The notes below the pieces were generated by a model. It saw nothing but the letters and a program-made list of their open reading frames with translations. It made no database searches and was not told the origin of the DNA. A stretch of 64,000 bases of DNA, from NCBI GenBank assembly GCA_046154645.1, contig JBJXDZ010000104.1, forward strand, positions 33,934-97,933, read 5' to 3'. Source of the stretch: Ga0077555 sp046154645. GTDB lineage: Bacteria > Pseudomonadota > Alphaproteobacteria > Rhizobiales > Hyphomicrobiaceae. Position numbers and translations under genes: made by a program. This document shows positions 47,248 through 57,133 of this stretch, one piece after another (position 1 is the first letter of the stretch; each line of letters opens with the position of its first letter).

Positions 47248-47412
47248 CAGGATAGCGAGATCCTCGATCGCCTTCATGCAGATGTCATCGTGTGGCGGTA
47301 CCAACGGCATCGCTCAGTGAAACCTCAGATCAATGGGCAATGCGCGGGGGCTAAGTCTGTATTGCGTCAACCTGCGCACAAGGGGCGGCAATAACCGGAA
47401 CGACAGCGTTTT

Positions 47413-47444
47413 GTGACGAGCAGCGGATGCGTCCGCGTCGTCAC
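47413..47444. promoter_or_regulatory. Long dyad GTGACGA...TCGTCAC upstream of the exoenzyme gene
   Basis: The arms GTGACGA and TCGTCAC enclose a second pair GCGGA/TCCGC with a TGCG loop, giving a near-complete 12-bp stem. It lies 121 bp before the exoenzyme ATG. It could be an operator or a leader-RNA hairpin. Confidence 0.4.
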
Positions 47445-47564
47445 GTGGGGAACATGTGTGCGCGGCTTCCGATGCGGGGCGGCGCGGGTCATCGCAGACG
47501 CGCCAGCGTCCTGATTGGCGGCGCTCGAGTTGAATTCACTAGCGGGTAGCGGAGAGTTTCAGTC

Positions 47565-50500
47565 ATGTCGAATGTGTATCATTCTCTCGCGTCGGGTTCC
47601 CTTACGCAGAACTGGGCCGACCCGTCACTCATCACTGTCAATGACGATTGGTCGGGGGTCCCGTCAATCGTCGGCTACCTCGGCAGCGACGTGACGGCTG
47701 CCACGGCCGCCGATCCGCAAACCCTGCTGACGGATGGCACCGTCGCCATCGACGTCATCGCCAATCAAACGACCCCCAATACAAATACATCGGGTGGCGT
47801 GGCGGAGTTCGCCATCACCGATCCAGTCGTCGCGCTCCAAGGCTCGGGAACCGCCGATGCACCCTCGCTGGTGCTGCATCTCGACGCAACCGGCCGCCAG
47901 GACGTGCGGGTGCGCTTCAATGCCCGTGATATCGATGCATCCGCCGACAATGCGCTACAGCAAATCGCCGTGCAGTATCGTCTCGGTGAGACCGGCACGT
48001 GGACCAACGTCCCGGCGGGCTTCATCACCGACGCATCAACGGGCCCGAGCCTGGCGACACTCGTCACGCCGGTCGACGTCACGCTCCCGGCTACCGTGAA
48101 CAATCAGGCGCAAGTGCAGGTGCGCATCATCACGGCCAATGCGACTGGTAGCGACGAGTGGATCGGCATCGATGACATCAACGTCTCCAGCGCTGCCGTC
48201 GTCGGCGCGGCGGCGACCGTAAGCATCGGCGACGTCACCATCACCGAAGGCGACAGCGGCACGTCCATCGCGACCTTCACGGTCACGCGCTCCGATAACA
48301 CCGGCGCTTTCACGCTGACTTACGCGACCGCCGATGGGAGTGCGACAGCCGGCTCCGACTATGTGTCAGCGACAGGCACCTTGACATTCACCGCTGGCGG
48401 ACCGCTGACGCAAACCGTTTCGGTCACCATCAATGGCGACATGACGGCTGAGGCCAGCGAGACATTCACCGTCGCGCTGTCGAATCTCGTCAGCACCGTC
48501 GGCACCGCGACCATAGCCGACGGCTCCGGCCTTGGCACGATCCAGAACGACGACATCGTGATCACGCGCATCCATGACGTGCAAGGCGCGGGTGCAGCCA
48601 GCACGCTCGTTGGCCAAACCGTCACCGTCGAGGCCATCGTCGTTGGCGATTTCCAGAACGGTGATGCCGACGCGAAGCGGAACCTGAATGGCTTCTATCT
48701 GCAGGAACTGGCAGCCAATGCAGACGCCAACGCCGCGACTTCGGAAGGCATCTTCATCTTCATGGGTGCCCTGTCGAGCGACGTCAATGTTGGCGATCGC
48801 GTACGCGTGACGGGTGTCGTCAGCGAATTCTTCGGGCAGACACAGGTTGCAGCAACAAGCGTCAGTGTGGTTCAGGCAGGCGCAGTTGCTGATGTGTCCA
48901 CCATGGCGGCCACGGTCAATCTGCCGGCAGCCGGTGTGACGCTCAGCCAGGACAATGACTACCAGCCGGACCTCGAAGCATACGAGGGCATGCTCGTCAC
49001 CATCCCGCAGACACTCACGATCACCGAGCAGTTCAATCTCGACCGCTTCAACGAGATCAAGCTGGTCGCCGGCGATCGCCCGGCGCAGTTTACCCATGAC
49101 AACGCCCCGGACGCAGCCGGCTATGCCGCTCACCTGCAGGCCCTCGGCGCGCGCACCATCACGTATGATGACGGCCTGGTCACGCAGAATGCGGCGATCG
49201 GCACCCTCGACGGCTTCGGCCCGACTTACAACACCGCCAACGCGCCACGCATGGGCGACACGGTCACCAACCTTACCGGCGTGCTCGACTACCAGTGGGC
49301 CGGTGCCGCCGCGTCCGGCTCGACCTGGCGCGTGCGCGCCATCGTCGACGGCGACAATGTCTTCGCGGACAGCACCAGCCCGCGCGAGGCTACGCCCGAC
49401 AACGTCGGCGGCCGCCTGCAGGTCGGCAGCTTCAACGTTCTCAATTTCTTCAAGACGTTGAATAGCAACCCCTCCGACGACACCACGAACTCCGATCCGA
49501 GCGACAATATCGCCAACGGTATGGATTCACGCGGCGCCAACAACGCGACCGAGTTCACGCGACAGGTGACCAAACTGGTCAACGTCTTGGCCGAGATGGA
49601 TGCGGACATCCTCGGGTTGATCGAGCTTGAAAACGACTTCCTCAACAATGCGCCGGGCAATGCCATCGACTTTCTCGTCGATCAACTCAACGCCGTCGTC
49701 GGCGCCGGCACCTACGCCTGGATCGATCCCGGCCAGCAGCATGTCGGTGGTGACGCCATCTCCGTTGGCTACATCTACCAAACGGCAATGGTTCGCGTCG
49801 CTCCGGGCACCAGCGTGCAGATCCTGAATGATGCTGATTTGCCGGCGCTTGGGCTGTCCAGTCTGTTGACGCAGAGCACGGTCGGGCATGTCTTCGACGG
49901 TTCCAACACCAGCCGTAACGTCGTCGCCGTCACGTGGCAGGAAATCTCCTCCGGCGAAACGATCACGACCGCTGCCAATCACTTCAAGTCCAAGAGCGGC
50001 ACCGGGACGGGTGTCGACGCCGACCAGCTCGACGGCGCCGGTAACTGGAACAACCAGCGGCTCTTGGCTGCCACCGCGCTCGAAGCCTGGCTCGATACCA
50101 ATCCGACGGGAACGACCGACCAGGACTATCTGATCCTCGGCGACCTCAACGCCTACTTCCAGGAAGACCCGATCGAGTATCTGATCTCGCACGGCTACAT
50201 CAACCTGCAAGAGACGATGCTGGCGAACCCCTACTCCTACGTCTTCGACGGGCAGCTGGGCGCGCTCGACTACATCCTCGCCAACACCTCGTTGCTGGGT
50301 GAGATCACCGGCATCACGGAGTGGCACATCAACGCCGACGAAGCTGACGCCCTCGACTACAACACCGATTTCACCCGTGATCCCACCATCTTCGACGCCA
50401 ACACGCTGGTGCGTGTGTCGGATCACGATCCCCTGCTCATCGGCCTCAACCTCAGCGACCAAGGACCAGCTCCCATGCCCGTGATTTACAACGGTAGCGC

Positions 50501-53500
50501 CACAGCCACCAACGCGATCACCCTGACGCCGATCAGCACCATCACGCTCGCCGGTGCCGAGATCTCGGCCTATGACTCTGGCTCGAAGCGGTTCTTCGTC
50601 ACATCGTCCACGGGTCTGAGCATCGTTGACGCCACCAATCCAGCCGCACCGACATTGGTCGTGAAGTTCGACTTCGTCGCCGCCGGCGCCATCTCCAATG
50701 ATGTGCAGAGCGTCGCCGTCAAGAACGGCATTGTTGCCGTAGCATTGCGCAATCTGGACAAGACGGCCCCCGGCGAGGTCGTGTTCCTCAACGCCGCCAC
50801 GGGCACATTCATCAGCAAGATCGCAGTCGGCGCCAATCCCGACATGGTGACCTTCACGCCCGACGGCACCAAAGTTCTGGTCGCCAACGAAGCCGAGCTG
50901 CGCTCTGACGTGAGCGTCGGACCGGCCGATACGGATGGCGTAGTTGATAGCAACGTCGACGCGCCCGGTACGGTCAGCATCATCAGCATCGCTGGTGGCG
51001 CCGCCTCGCCAACAGTGCAAACGGCTGGGTTCACGGCGTTCGATGGCCAGGAAGCGGCACTCCGCACGGCCGGCGTGCGGATCTTCCCCGGCAAGACCGT
51101 CTCTCAGGACGTCGAGCCCGAGTACATCGCCATCTCGCCGGATGGCACCAAGGCGTTCATCACCCTGCAGGAAGCGAACGCGATCGCGATCCTGGATATC
51201 GCTACGGCCACGATCACCGACATTGAACCGCTGGGCAAGAAGGACTTCACAGCCCTGCAGGCCGACTTCTCCGACCGTGACAGCGCCACGAACGGCATAG
51301 CCACCGAGCTCAAGACCGGCGCGCCAGTTTTCGGCCTCTACATGCCGGACGCCATCGCCTCGTTCACAGCCGGCGGCCAGACGTACTATGTCATTGCCAA
51401 CGAAGGCGATGACCGCGACGACTTCGTGGCGCCTGATGAGACCATCCGGGTCAACTCGGCCAGCTATGATCTCGACAATACCACGTTTGCTAACGAAGGC
51501 ACCGCGGGAACGGCATCAGTCGCCGGCACCGGCCTCAAGGGTAACGACTCGATTGGCCGCCTCACGGTATCCAATCTCGGCGCCGGCTCGTCGGATGCCA
51601 ACATCACGCAGTTGCGCGGCGACACCGACGCCGACGGCGACATCGACCAGATCCTTGCCTACGGCGGGCGCTCATTCTCGATCCTCGACTCGGCCGGAAA
51701 TATCGTCTTCGACAGCGGCGATATCATCGAGCGCGTCACCTCAGTGACCACGGGTGCCTTCGACGACACGCGCTCCGACAACAAGGCTGCCGAGCCAGAG
51801 GGCATCACCGTCGGCAATGTCGGCGGCCGAACCTACGCGTTCGTGGCGCTGGAGCGCGCCAATGCCGTCATGACGTTCGACATCACCGATCCCGTCAATG
51901 TGAGCTTCACCAACTTTGCCGCCAAGACGGGCGACGTGTCGCCGGAAGGCATTGCCTTTATCGACGCTGCGGCGAGCCCCAACGGACAGAACCTGGTCGC
52001 CGTCTCCAACGAAGTGTCGGGCACACTGACGCTCTATCAAGTCGATCAGCCCTTCACGTTGCAGATCCTGCACTACTATGGCGAAAGTGGCTTGCTCGGC
52101 GTCGACACGGCCCCGATCATGGGTGCAATGATCGACAAGTTCGACGATGCCTACACCAATACCCTGGTGCTCGGCGAAGGCGACAGTTTCATCCCCGGTC
52201 CTTGGCTGGTGGCTGGCGCCGATCCGTCGCTGAACGCGGTACCCGGCATCGGCACAACGGCATTGGCGCGTCCCGACATCGCCATCATGAACGCATTCGG
52301 GACTGATGCCTCAGCGCTCGGCAACCACGAGTTCGATCTGGGCTCACCGGTTCTGCAAGGCGCCATTGCACCATCAGGAGCCTGGGTTGGTGCCCAGTTT
52401 CCGCTGATCACGTCGAACCTCAACTTCGCCGGTGACAGCTCGCTGCGCGGTCTCGCGGACGCCTCGCTCGGCGGTACGGCCACCAATGCTTTCGCTGGCC
52501 TCGAAGCCTCCGCCATCAAGGCGAAGATCGCTCCATATGCGGTCGTCACGCAGGGCGGCGAGAAGATCGGCCTCGTCGGCTCCACGACCTGGGAACTGCT
52601 CTCGAAGTCGTCGCCGAACGGCACTGTGCCGAAGGATGACGCCAATCCCGCAACCAGCGATCTGCAGGAAGTCGCAGCCTATCTGCAGGCGTCAGTGGAT
52701 GCGCTCAAGGCCCTTGGCGTCAACAAGATCGTCATGGTCGACCAGCTCGACACCCTCCAGCGCAACAAGGACCTCGCCGGCCTCGTCTCCGGCATCGACA
52801 TCATGGTGGCCGGCGGCGGTCATGAACTGATGAAGGACGCCACCGACACGCTCGGCAGCTATCCGGGTCATGTCAATCCGGCCGCCGATGCCTACCCGAT
52901 CCTCACGGCGGGATTGGATGGCAAGCCGGTCCTGATCGTCACCACGGACACCGAGTACAGCTATCTCGGACGCCTGGTCGTCGAGTTCAATGGCGCTGGC
53001 GAACTCAATACAGCCAAGCTCAACCCGGCGATCAATGGCGCCTACTCGTCGGATGCCGCCACGCTGCAGGCCGTCTATGGCACGGCTGACACGGCCGCCA
53101 CGATCATCGGCTCAAGCGTGATCGGCAGCAAGGTCCAGGCTATCGTCACGGCCATTGATACTGTCGTCGCCAGCAAGGACGGCAACATTTTCGGCTATAC
53201 CAACGTTTACCTCGAGGGCGATCGCGTCTTTGGCCGTACGCAGGAGGTCAACCTCGGCGACATCTCCGCCGATGCCAACCTCGATGCAGCCTCCGAAGCC
53301 CTGCCGGCCCAGGACTTCATGGTCTCCCTGAAGAACGGCGGCGGGCTGCGCGCCTCGATCGGCTCCATCGACGCCAACGGCAACAAGATCCCGCCGATCG
53401 CGTCCGACGTGAAGCCGGCCGGCGCCATCTCGCAGCTCGACATCGAGAATGCGCTGCGCTTCGACAACAAGCTGATGGTATTCGACACGACACCGCAAGG

Positions 53501-56500
53501 CCTGCTCGCGATCTTCAACTATGCGGCCGGGCTTTCCAGCGGCGCGACGGTGCAGAACGGTGGCTATCCCCAAGTCGGCGGCATCCGCTTCTCGTACAAC
53601 AGCGCCAATCCCACGGGCGCCAAGATCGAGAACATCTCGCTGGTCGACGAAGCCGGCAACATCATTGCCCGCATTGTCGAGAACGGCATCGTCGTGCCTG
53701 ATGCGCCAGCAACGATCTCCGTCGTGACGCTGAACTTCACCGCCAACGGTGGCGACGGCTACCCGATCAAGGCCAACGGTGACAACTTCCGTTATTTGCT
53801 GACGGACGGTACTCTGTCGGCGGCGGTGAGCGAAGCGCTGGACTTCACAGCGGTTGCCAATGTGCCAGCCAACGCACTCGGCGAGCAGAAGGCCTTCCAG
53901 GACTACTTGCTCGAGAACCATGCCACGCCCGCGACCGCCTACAACGGCGCCGACACGCCGGTCACACAGGACCAGCGCATTCAGATCCTGTCGCAGGGCA
54001 AGTCCGATACGGTTCTGGACTCGACGGCACCGATCACCGGCGATGCCGGCAACAATACGCTTCCGGGCACGGCGGGAGATGATGTCCAGAACGGCGGTGA
54101 CGGCGCCGACTTCATTACCGGTAGCCGCGGCGACGACGTCATGGATGGCGGTGCTGGCACCAACGACACGGCCGACTTCAGCGCATCGGGGACGGGCCTC
54201 AACGTCAACCTGGCCGCCGGCCAAGCGACCACCACCATTGGCGCACCAACTGGCTTCTTCACCAAATCTGCGGCCATGCTCGAAGGCGAGAACGGCTACC
54301 AAGTGGTGCCGTTGCTCACCATCGGCGACAAGGTGACGGGAACCACCGGGGCCCTCAACGTCACGTCAGCCGGGAGCTATCAGCCCATCGGCGTGCTCGA
54401 TGGCATCGGCGCCTACTCGCTCAATGCGACAACGGTTCGCGTCTTCGTCAATCATGAGGTCGCGAACAACCGAGGCCAAGCCTACACCCTGGAGTCCGGC
54501 GTTTCATTGACGGGCGCACGAGTGTCCTATGTCGACATCAACAAGGCGACCAAGGCGGTGGTCGACGCTGGCATCGGTTACGGCGATATCTACGATCGCG
54601 CTGGCAACCTCGTGACCAGTGCCAGCCAACTCGACGTACCCGCGGGACTGGACCGCCTCTGCTCGGCTTCGCTCTATGAGGCCAACCAGTTCGGTGCCGG
54701 CAAGGGCATCGCGGATCGGATCTACTTCACGGGCGAAGAATCAAGCTCTGCCTTCGGCCACCCCTACGGCGGCACGATGTGGGCGCTCGACACCGCGACC
54801 GGCAACCTGTGGGCCGTGCCAAAGATGGGCCGCGGCGGATGGGAGAATGTCACCCAGGTCGATACCGGCACCACGACGCACGTCGCCTTCCTGGTCAGCG
54901 ACGACACCAACGGCTCGCCGATGTATCTCTACGTCGGCCAGAAGAATGCCGCCGGCGACTTCCTCGATCGCAACGGCCTCAAGACTGGCCAACTCTACGT
55001 GTGGAAGGCGGACACGGCCGGCGTCAATTCACCGGCGGAGCTCGCTTCGGGTACGGCGACTGGAACTTGGGCAGCCATTGACGTGCTGGCCACACCAGCT
55101 GAAATCGCTGCCGGCGGCGCCGATCCGCTGGGCTATCGCAAGGATGCGACGCTGACCAAGGCCGCCGACGCACTTGGTGCATTCTCCTTCTCACGGCCTG
55201 AGGACGTCTCGACCAATCCGGCGAACGGCACGCAGGTGGTGTTTGCATCAACCGGCGCCTCGTTGAGCACTGCGCAGACCGCTGACGGCGTCGCCGATCC
55301 AAGCGATACCGCTGGCACGATCTACAAGATCGACCTCAACTTCACCACGCTCGCCGCGCCGACCGGCTCGGTCTCGGTGCTCTACAATTCCAACGCCGAT
55401 GCCACCAAGGCGATCCGCAATCCTGACAACCTCGACTGGGCCGATGACGGGTTCGTCTACGTGCAGGAAGATCGCTCGCTCGCGGCATTGTTCACAAGCC
55501 CCACGGCCGCCAATCCGAACGATGCATCCATCGTGAAGATCGATCCTGCGACGGGTGCGATCGTGGCGCGCGTGGCTGCCATCGACCGCGGCGCGGTGCC
55601 TTACGGACAGATAGACACGGCGCCGACGGACAAGGGCAACTGGGAGAGCTCGGGTATCCTCGACGTCTCCACGTTGTTCGGCGAGGCGCCAGGCCGCTTG
55701 TTCCTCACTGACGTTCAGGCGCACAGCATCACGTTCGGTAACGCCGCTACAAGCCCGCTGTCGGAAGGCGGCCAGTTGGCCCTCATTGCCGCTCCAGGCG
55801 TTGACGTTTCGCCGGTCATCGAGATCGACACGGTGAAGAACATCGAGAATGTGATCGGTTCCCAGCTGGCAGATCAGGTCGTTGGCGACGGAGCCAACAA
55901 TGCCATCTACGCTGGTGGCGGTAACGACACCGTCAGTGCCGGTGCCGGCGACGACGTGGTGTCGGGTGGCGATGGCGCCGATGGCCTGAACGGCGATGCC
56001 GGTAACGACATCATGGCCGGTGGTCTGGGTGCCGACTGGCTGACGGGTGGGACCGGCAATGACGGACTCAGCGGCGACCAGGATAACGACGTCCTGTTCG
56101 GCAATGCGGGCGCCGATTGGTTGACTGGCGGCACTGGCAACGACTATCTCGACGGCGGCACAGAAGCCGACGTGCTGTTTGGCAACGAGGGTGCGGACGG
56201 CATCTTCGGCGGCACCGGTGACGACTACATCGACGGTGGCGCCGACAACGACAGCCTGCTTGGTCAGGACGGCAATGACGGGATCTTTGGCGGTCTCGGC
56301 AATGACAGCATCGACGGCGGCGCCGGTGGTGACACATTGTTCGGCGACGAAGGCGATGACTACATCCTGGGCGGTGATGGCAGTGACATTGTCAATGGCG
56401 GTACCGGCGCCGACCAGATCTTCGGTGGCGCTGGCGCCGACCAGGTCATCGGCGGGGATGGTAACGACGGTCTCAATGGCGATGCCGGCGATGACGTACT

Positions 56501-57092
56501 CGATGGCGGCCTCGGCGACGACTGGTTGAATGGCGGCGATGGCGCCGATGGCATCAGCGGCGGTGACGGCAGCGACGTGCTGTACGGCAACGCAGGAGCA
56601 GATTGGCTGACCGGCGGACTGGGAAGCGATTTCCTTGACGGCGGTGACGACAATGACGTGCTGTTCGGCAACGAAGGCGCGGATGGCATTTTCGGTGGCC
56701 TTGGAAGTGACTACATCGACGGCGGTGATGCCAACGACCAACTGCTCGGCGATGGTGGTAACGATGGCATCCTCGGCGGTCTCGGGGATGACGAATTGTT
56801 TGGTGGCGCCGGGTCCGACACCCTGATCGGCGGCGCTGGCAACGACCGCCTGCTCGGTGGCGCAGATGGCGACATCTTCACCTTCGGCAACGGTTGGGGC
56901 CTCGATCGGATCGATGACTTCGAGAACGGCGTCGATTCTCTCGACTTGGCCGGTGTGACGGGCCTCGATGCGTTCAGCCAGCTGGCCGTTACGCAAGTTG
57001 GCGCCGATGTCGAGATCGCATTCGGCGGCAACAAGATCACCATCGCCAACACGTCGGCGACGTTGATAACACAAGACGATGTGATCATCTGA
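47565..57092 (+). CDS. Giant RTX exoenzyme: ExeM/NucH nuclease, choice-of-anchor I, 5'-nucleotidase-like and PhoX-like domains
   Basis: The protein has 3175 residues. Order: beta-rich N-terminal domain (about 1-210); Calx-beta (about 215-325); OB-like region; EEP nuclease (about 617-960) with FNVLNFF, GLIELEND, LGDLNAY and SDHDP intact; choice-of-anchor I beta-propeller-like domain (about 970-1495); metallophosphatase/5'-nucleotidase (about 1497-2145) with GEGD and GNHEFDLG; short RTX; PhoX/DUF839-like domain (about 2225-2755) with VFVNHE and YFTGEESS; about 35 RTX nonapeptides (about 2760-3095); and a type I secretion tail. No N-terminal signal is seen, so export is by the neighbouring T1SS. 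The likely role is release of phosphate from extracellular DNA and nucleotides. The first metal motif of the nucleotidase domain is altered (YYGESG). Confidence 0.9.
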   Translation: MSNVYHSLASGSLTQNWADPSLITVNDDWSGVPSIVGYLGSDVTAATAADPQTLLTDGTVAIDVIANQTTPNTNTSGGVAEFAITDPVVALQGSGTADAPSLVLHLDATGRQDVRVRFNARDIDASADNALQQIAVQYRLGETGTWTNVPAGFITDASTGPSLATLVTPVDVTLPATVNNQAQVQVRIITANATGSDEWIGIDDINVSSAAVVGAAATVSIGDVTITEGDSGTSIATFTVTRSDNTGAFTLTYATADGSATAGSDYVSATGTLTFTAGGPLTQTVSVTINGDMTAEASETFTVALSNLVSTVGTATIADGSGLGTIQNDDIVITRIHDVQGAGAASTLVGQTVTVEAIVVGDFQNGDADAKRNLNGFYLQELAANADANAATSEGIFIFMGALSSDVNVGDRVRVTGVVSEFFGQTQVAATSVSVVQAGAVADVSTMAATVNLPAAGVTLSQDNDYQPDLEAYEGMLVTIPQTLTITEQFNLDRFNEIKLVAGDRPAQFTHDNAPDAAGYAAHLQALGARTITYDDGLVTQNAAIGTLDGFGPTYNTANAPRMGDTVTNLTGVLDYQWAGAAASGSTWRVRAIVDGDNVFADSTSPREATPDNVGGRLQVGSFNVLNFFKTLNSNPSDDTTNSDPSDNIANGMDSRGANNATEFTRQVTKLVNVLAEMDADILGLIELENDFLNNAPGNAIDFLVDQLNAVVGAGTYAWIDPGQQHVGGDAISVGYIYQTAMVRVAPGTSVQILNDADLPALGLSSLLTQSTVGHVFDGSNTSRNVVAVTWQEISSGETITTAANHFKSKSGTGTGVDADQLDGAGNWNNQRLLAATALEAWLDTNPTGTTDQDYLILGDLNAYFQEDPIEYLISHGYINLQETMLANPYSYVFDGQLGALDYILANTSLLGEITGITEWHINADEADALDYNTDFTRDPTIFDANTLVRVSDHDPLLIGLNLSDQGPAPMPVIYNGSATATNAITLTPISTITLAGAEISAYDSGSKRFFVTSSTGLSIVDATNPAAPTLVVKFDFVAAGAISNDVQSVAVKNGIVAVALRNLDKTAPGEVVFLNAATGTFISKIAVGANPDMVTFTPDGTKVLVANEAELRSDVSVGPADTDGVVDSNVDAPGTVSIISIAGGAASPTVQTAGFTAFDGQEAALRTAGVRIFPGKTVSQDVEPEYIAISPDGTKAFITLQEANAIAILDIATATITDIEPLGKKDFTALQADFSDRDSATNGIATELKTGAPVFGLYMPDAIASFTAGGQTYYVIANEGDDRDDFVAPDETIRVNSASYDLDNTTFANEGTAGTASVAGTGLKGNDSIGRLTVSNLGAGSSDANITQLRGDTDADGDIDQILAYGGRSFSILDSAGNIVFDSGDIIERVTSVTTGAFDDTRSDNKAAEPEGITVGNVGGRTYAFVALERANAVMTFDITDPVNVSFTNFAAKTGDVSPEGIAFIDAAASPNGQNLVAVSNEVSGTLTLYQVDQPFTLQILHYYGESGLLGVDTAPIMGAMIDKFDDAYTNTLVLGEGDSFIPGPWLVAGADPSLNAVPGIGTTALARPDIAIMNAFGTDASALGNHEFDLGSPVLQGAIAPSGAWVGAQFPLITSNLNFAGDSSLRGLADASLGGTATNAFAGLEASAIKAKIAPYAVVTQGGEKIGLVGSTTWELLSKSSPNGTVPKDDANPATSDLQEVAAYLQASVDALKALGVNKIVMVDQLDTLQRNKDLAGLVSGIDIMVAGGGHELMKDATDTLGSYPGHVNPAADAYPILTAGLDGKPVLIVTTDTEYSYLGRLVVEFNGAGELNTAKLNPAINGAYSSDAATLQAVYGTADTAATIIGSSVIGSKVQAIVTAIDTVVASKDGNIFGYTNVYLEGDRVFGRTQEVNLGDISADANLDAASEALPAQDFMVSLKNGGGLRASIGSIDANGNKIPPIASDVKPAGAISQLDIENALRFDNKLMVFDTTPQGLLAIFNYAAGLSSGATVQNGGYPQVGGIRFSYNSANPTGAKIENISLVDEAGNIIARIVENGIVVPDAPATISVVTLNFTANGGDGYPIKANGDNFRYLLTDGTLSAAVSEALDFTAVANVPANALGEQKAFQDYLLENHATPATAYNGADTPVTQDQRIQILSQGKSDTVLDSTAPITGDAGNNTLPGTAGDDVQNGGDGADFITGSRGDDVMDGGAGTNDTADFSASGTGLNVNLAAGQATTTIGAPTGFFTKSAAMLEGENGYQVVPLLTIGDKVTGTTGALNVTSAGSYQPIGVLDGIGAYSLNATTVRVFVNHEVANNRGQAYTLESGVSLTGARVSYVDINKATKAVVDAGIGYGDIYDRAGNLVTSASQLDVPAGLDRLCSASLYEANQFGAGKGIADRIYFTGEESSSAFGHPYGGTMWALDTATGNLWAVPKMGRGGWENVTQVDTGTTTHVAFLVSDDTNGSPMYLYVGQKNAAGDFLDRNGLKTGQLYVWKADTAGVNSPAELASGTATGTWAAIDVLATPAEIAAGGADPLGYRKDATLTKAADALGAFSFSRPEDVSTNPANGTQVVFASTGASLSTAQTADGVADPSDTAGTIYKIDLNFTTLAAPTGSVSVLYNSNADATKAIRNPDNLDWADDGFVYVQEDRSLAALFTSPTAANPNDASIVKIDPATGAIVARVAAIDRGAVPYGQIDTAPTDKGNWESSGILDVSTLFGEAPGRLFLTDVQAHSITFGNAATSPLSEGGQLALIAAPGVDVSPVIEIDTVKNIENVIGSQLADQVVGDGANNAIYAGGGNDTVSAGAGDDVVSGGDGADGLNGDAGNDIMAGGLGADWLTGGTGNDGLSGDQDNDVLFGNAGADWLTGGTGNDYLDGGTEADVLFGNEGADGIFGGTGDDYIDGGADNDSLLGQDGNDGIFGGLGNDSIDGGAGGDTLFGDEGDDYILGGDGSDIVNGGTGADQIFGGAGADQVIGGDGNDGLNGDAGDDVLDGGLGDDWLNGGDGADGISGGDGSDVLYGNAGADWLTGGLGSDFLDGGDDNDVLFGNEGADGIFGGLGSDYIDGGDANDQLLGDGGNDGILGGLGDDELFGGAGSDTLIGGAGNDRLLGGADGDIFTFGNGWGLDRIDDFENGVDSLDLAGVTGLDAFSQLAVTQVGADVEIAFGGNKITIANTSATLITQDDVII

Positions 57093-57101
57093 GTCAATCT
57101 C

Positions 57102-57125
57102 GGCGGGGGCCTCCGGGTCCCCGCC
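57102..57125 (+). terminator. Rho-independent-type terminator of the exoenzyme gene
   Basis: GGCGGGG (57102-57108) and CCCCGCC (57119-57125) form a perfect 7-bp stem starting 9 nt after the stop codon, followed by CCTTGTTG. The position and stem strength support termination. Confidence 0.7.
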
Positions 57126-57133
57126 CCTTGTTG

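Larger units (their letters stand above)
47096..47564. other. Divergent regulatory region of the exoenzyme and acyltransferase 2
   Basis: These 469 bp contain three CACGTG hexamers (47221, 47242, 47442), two of them in one dyad, and a 32-bp hairpin-forming dyad. A Pho box (CTGTCAT direct repeats with 11-nt period) was looked for and not found. Confidence 0.5.

Noticed and set aside
47162..47564. Pho box upstream of the exoenzyme
   Set aside because: GTC/GAC-type half-sites occur (CGACAG near 47401, GTGACGA at 47413) but their spacing is 12-13 nt, not the 11-nt period of PhoB sites.
55920..56870. CRISPR-like regular repeats
   Set aside because: The periodicity of 27 nt comes from RTX nonapeptide codons inside an open frame; there are no spacers.
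42747..57092. RTX pore-forming toxin operon
   Set aside because: HlyC-like and T1SS genes suggested it, but neither giant protein has the hydrophobic pore region of HlyA-type toxins.
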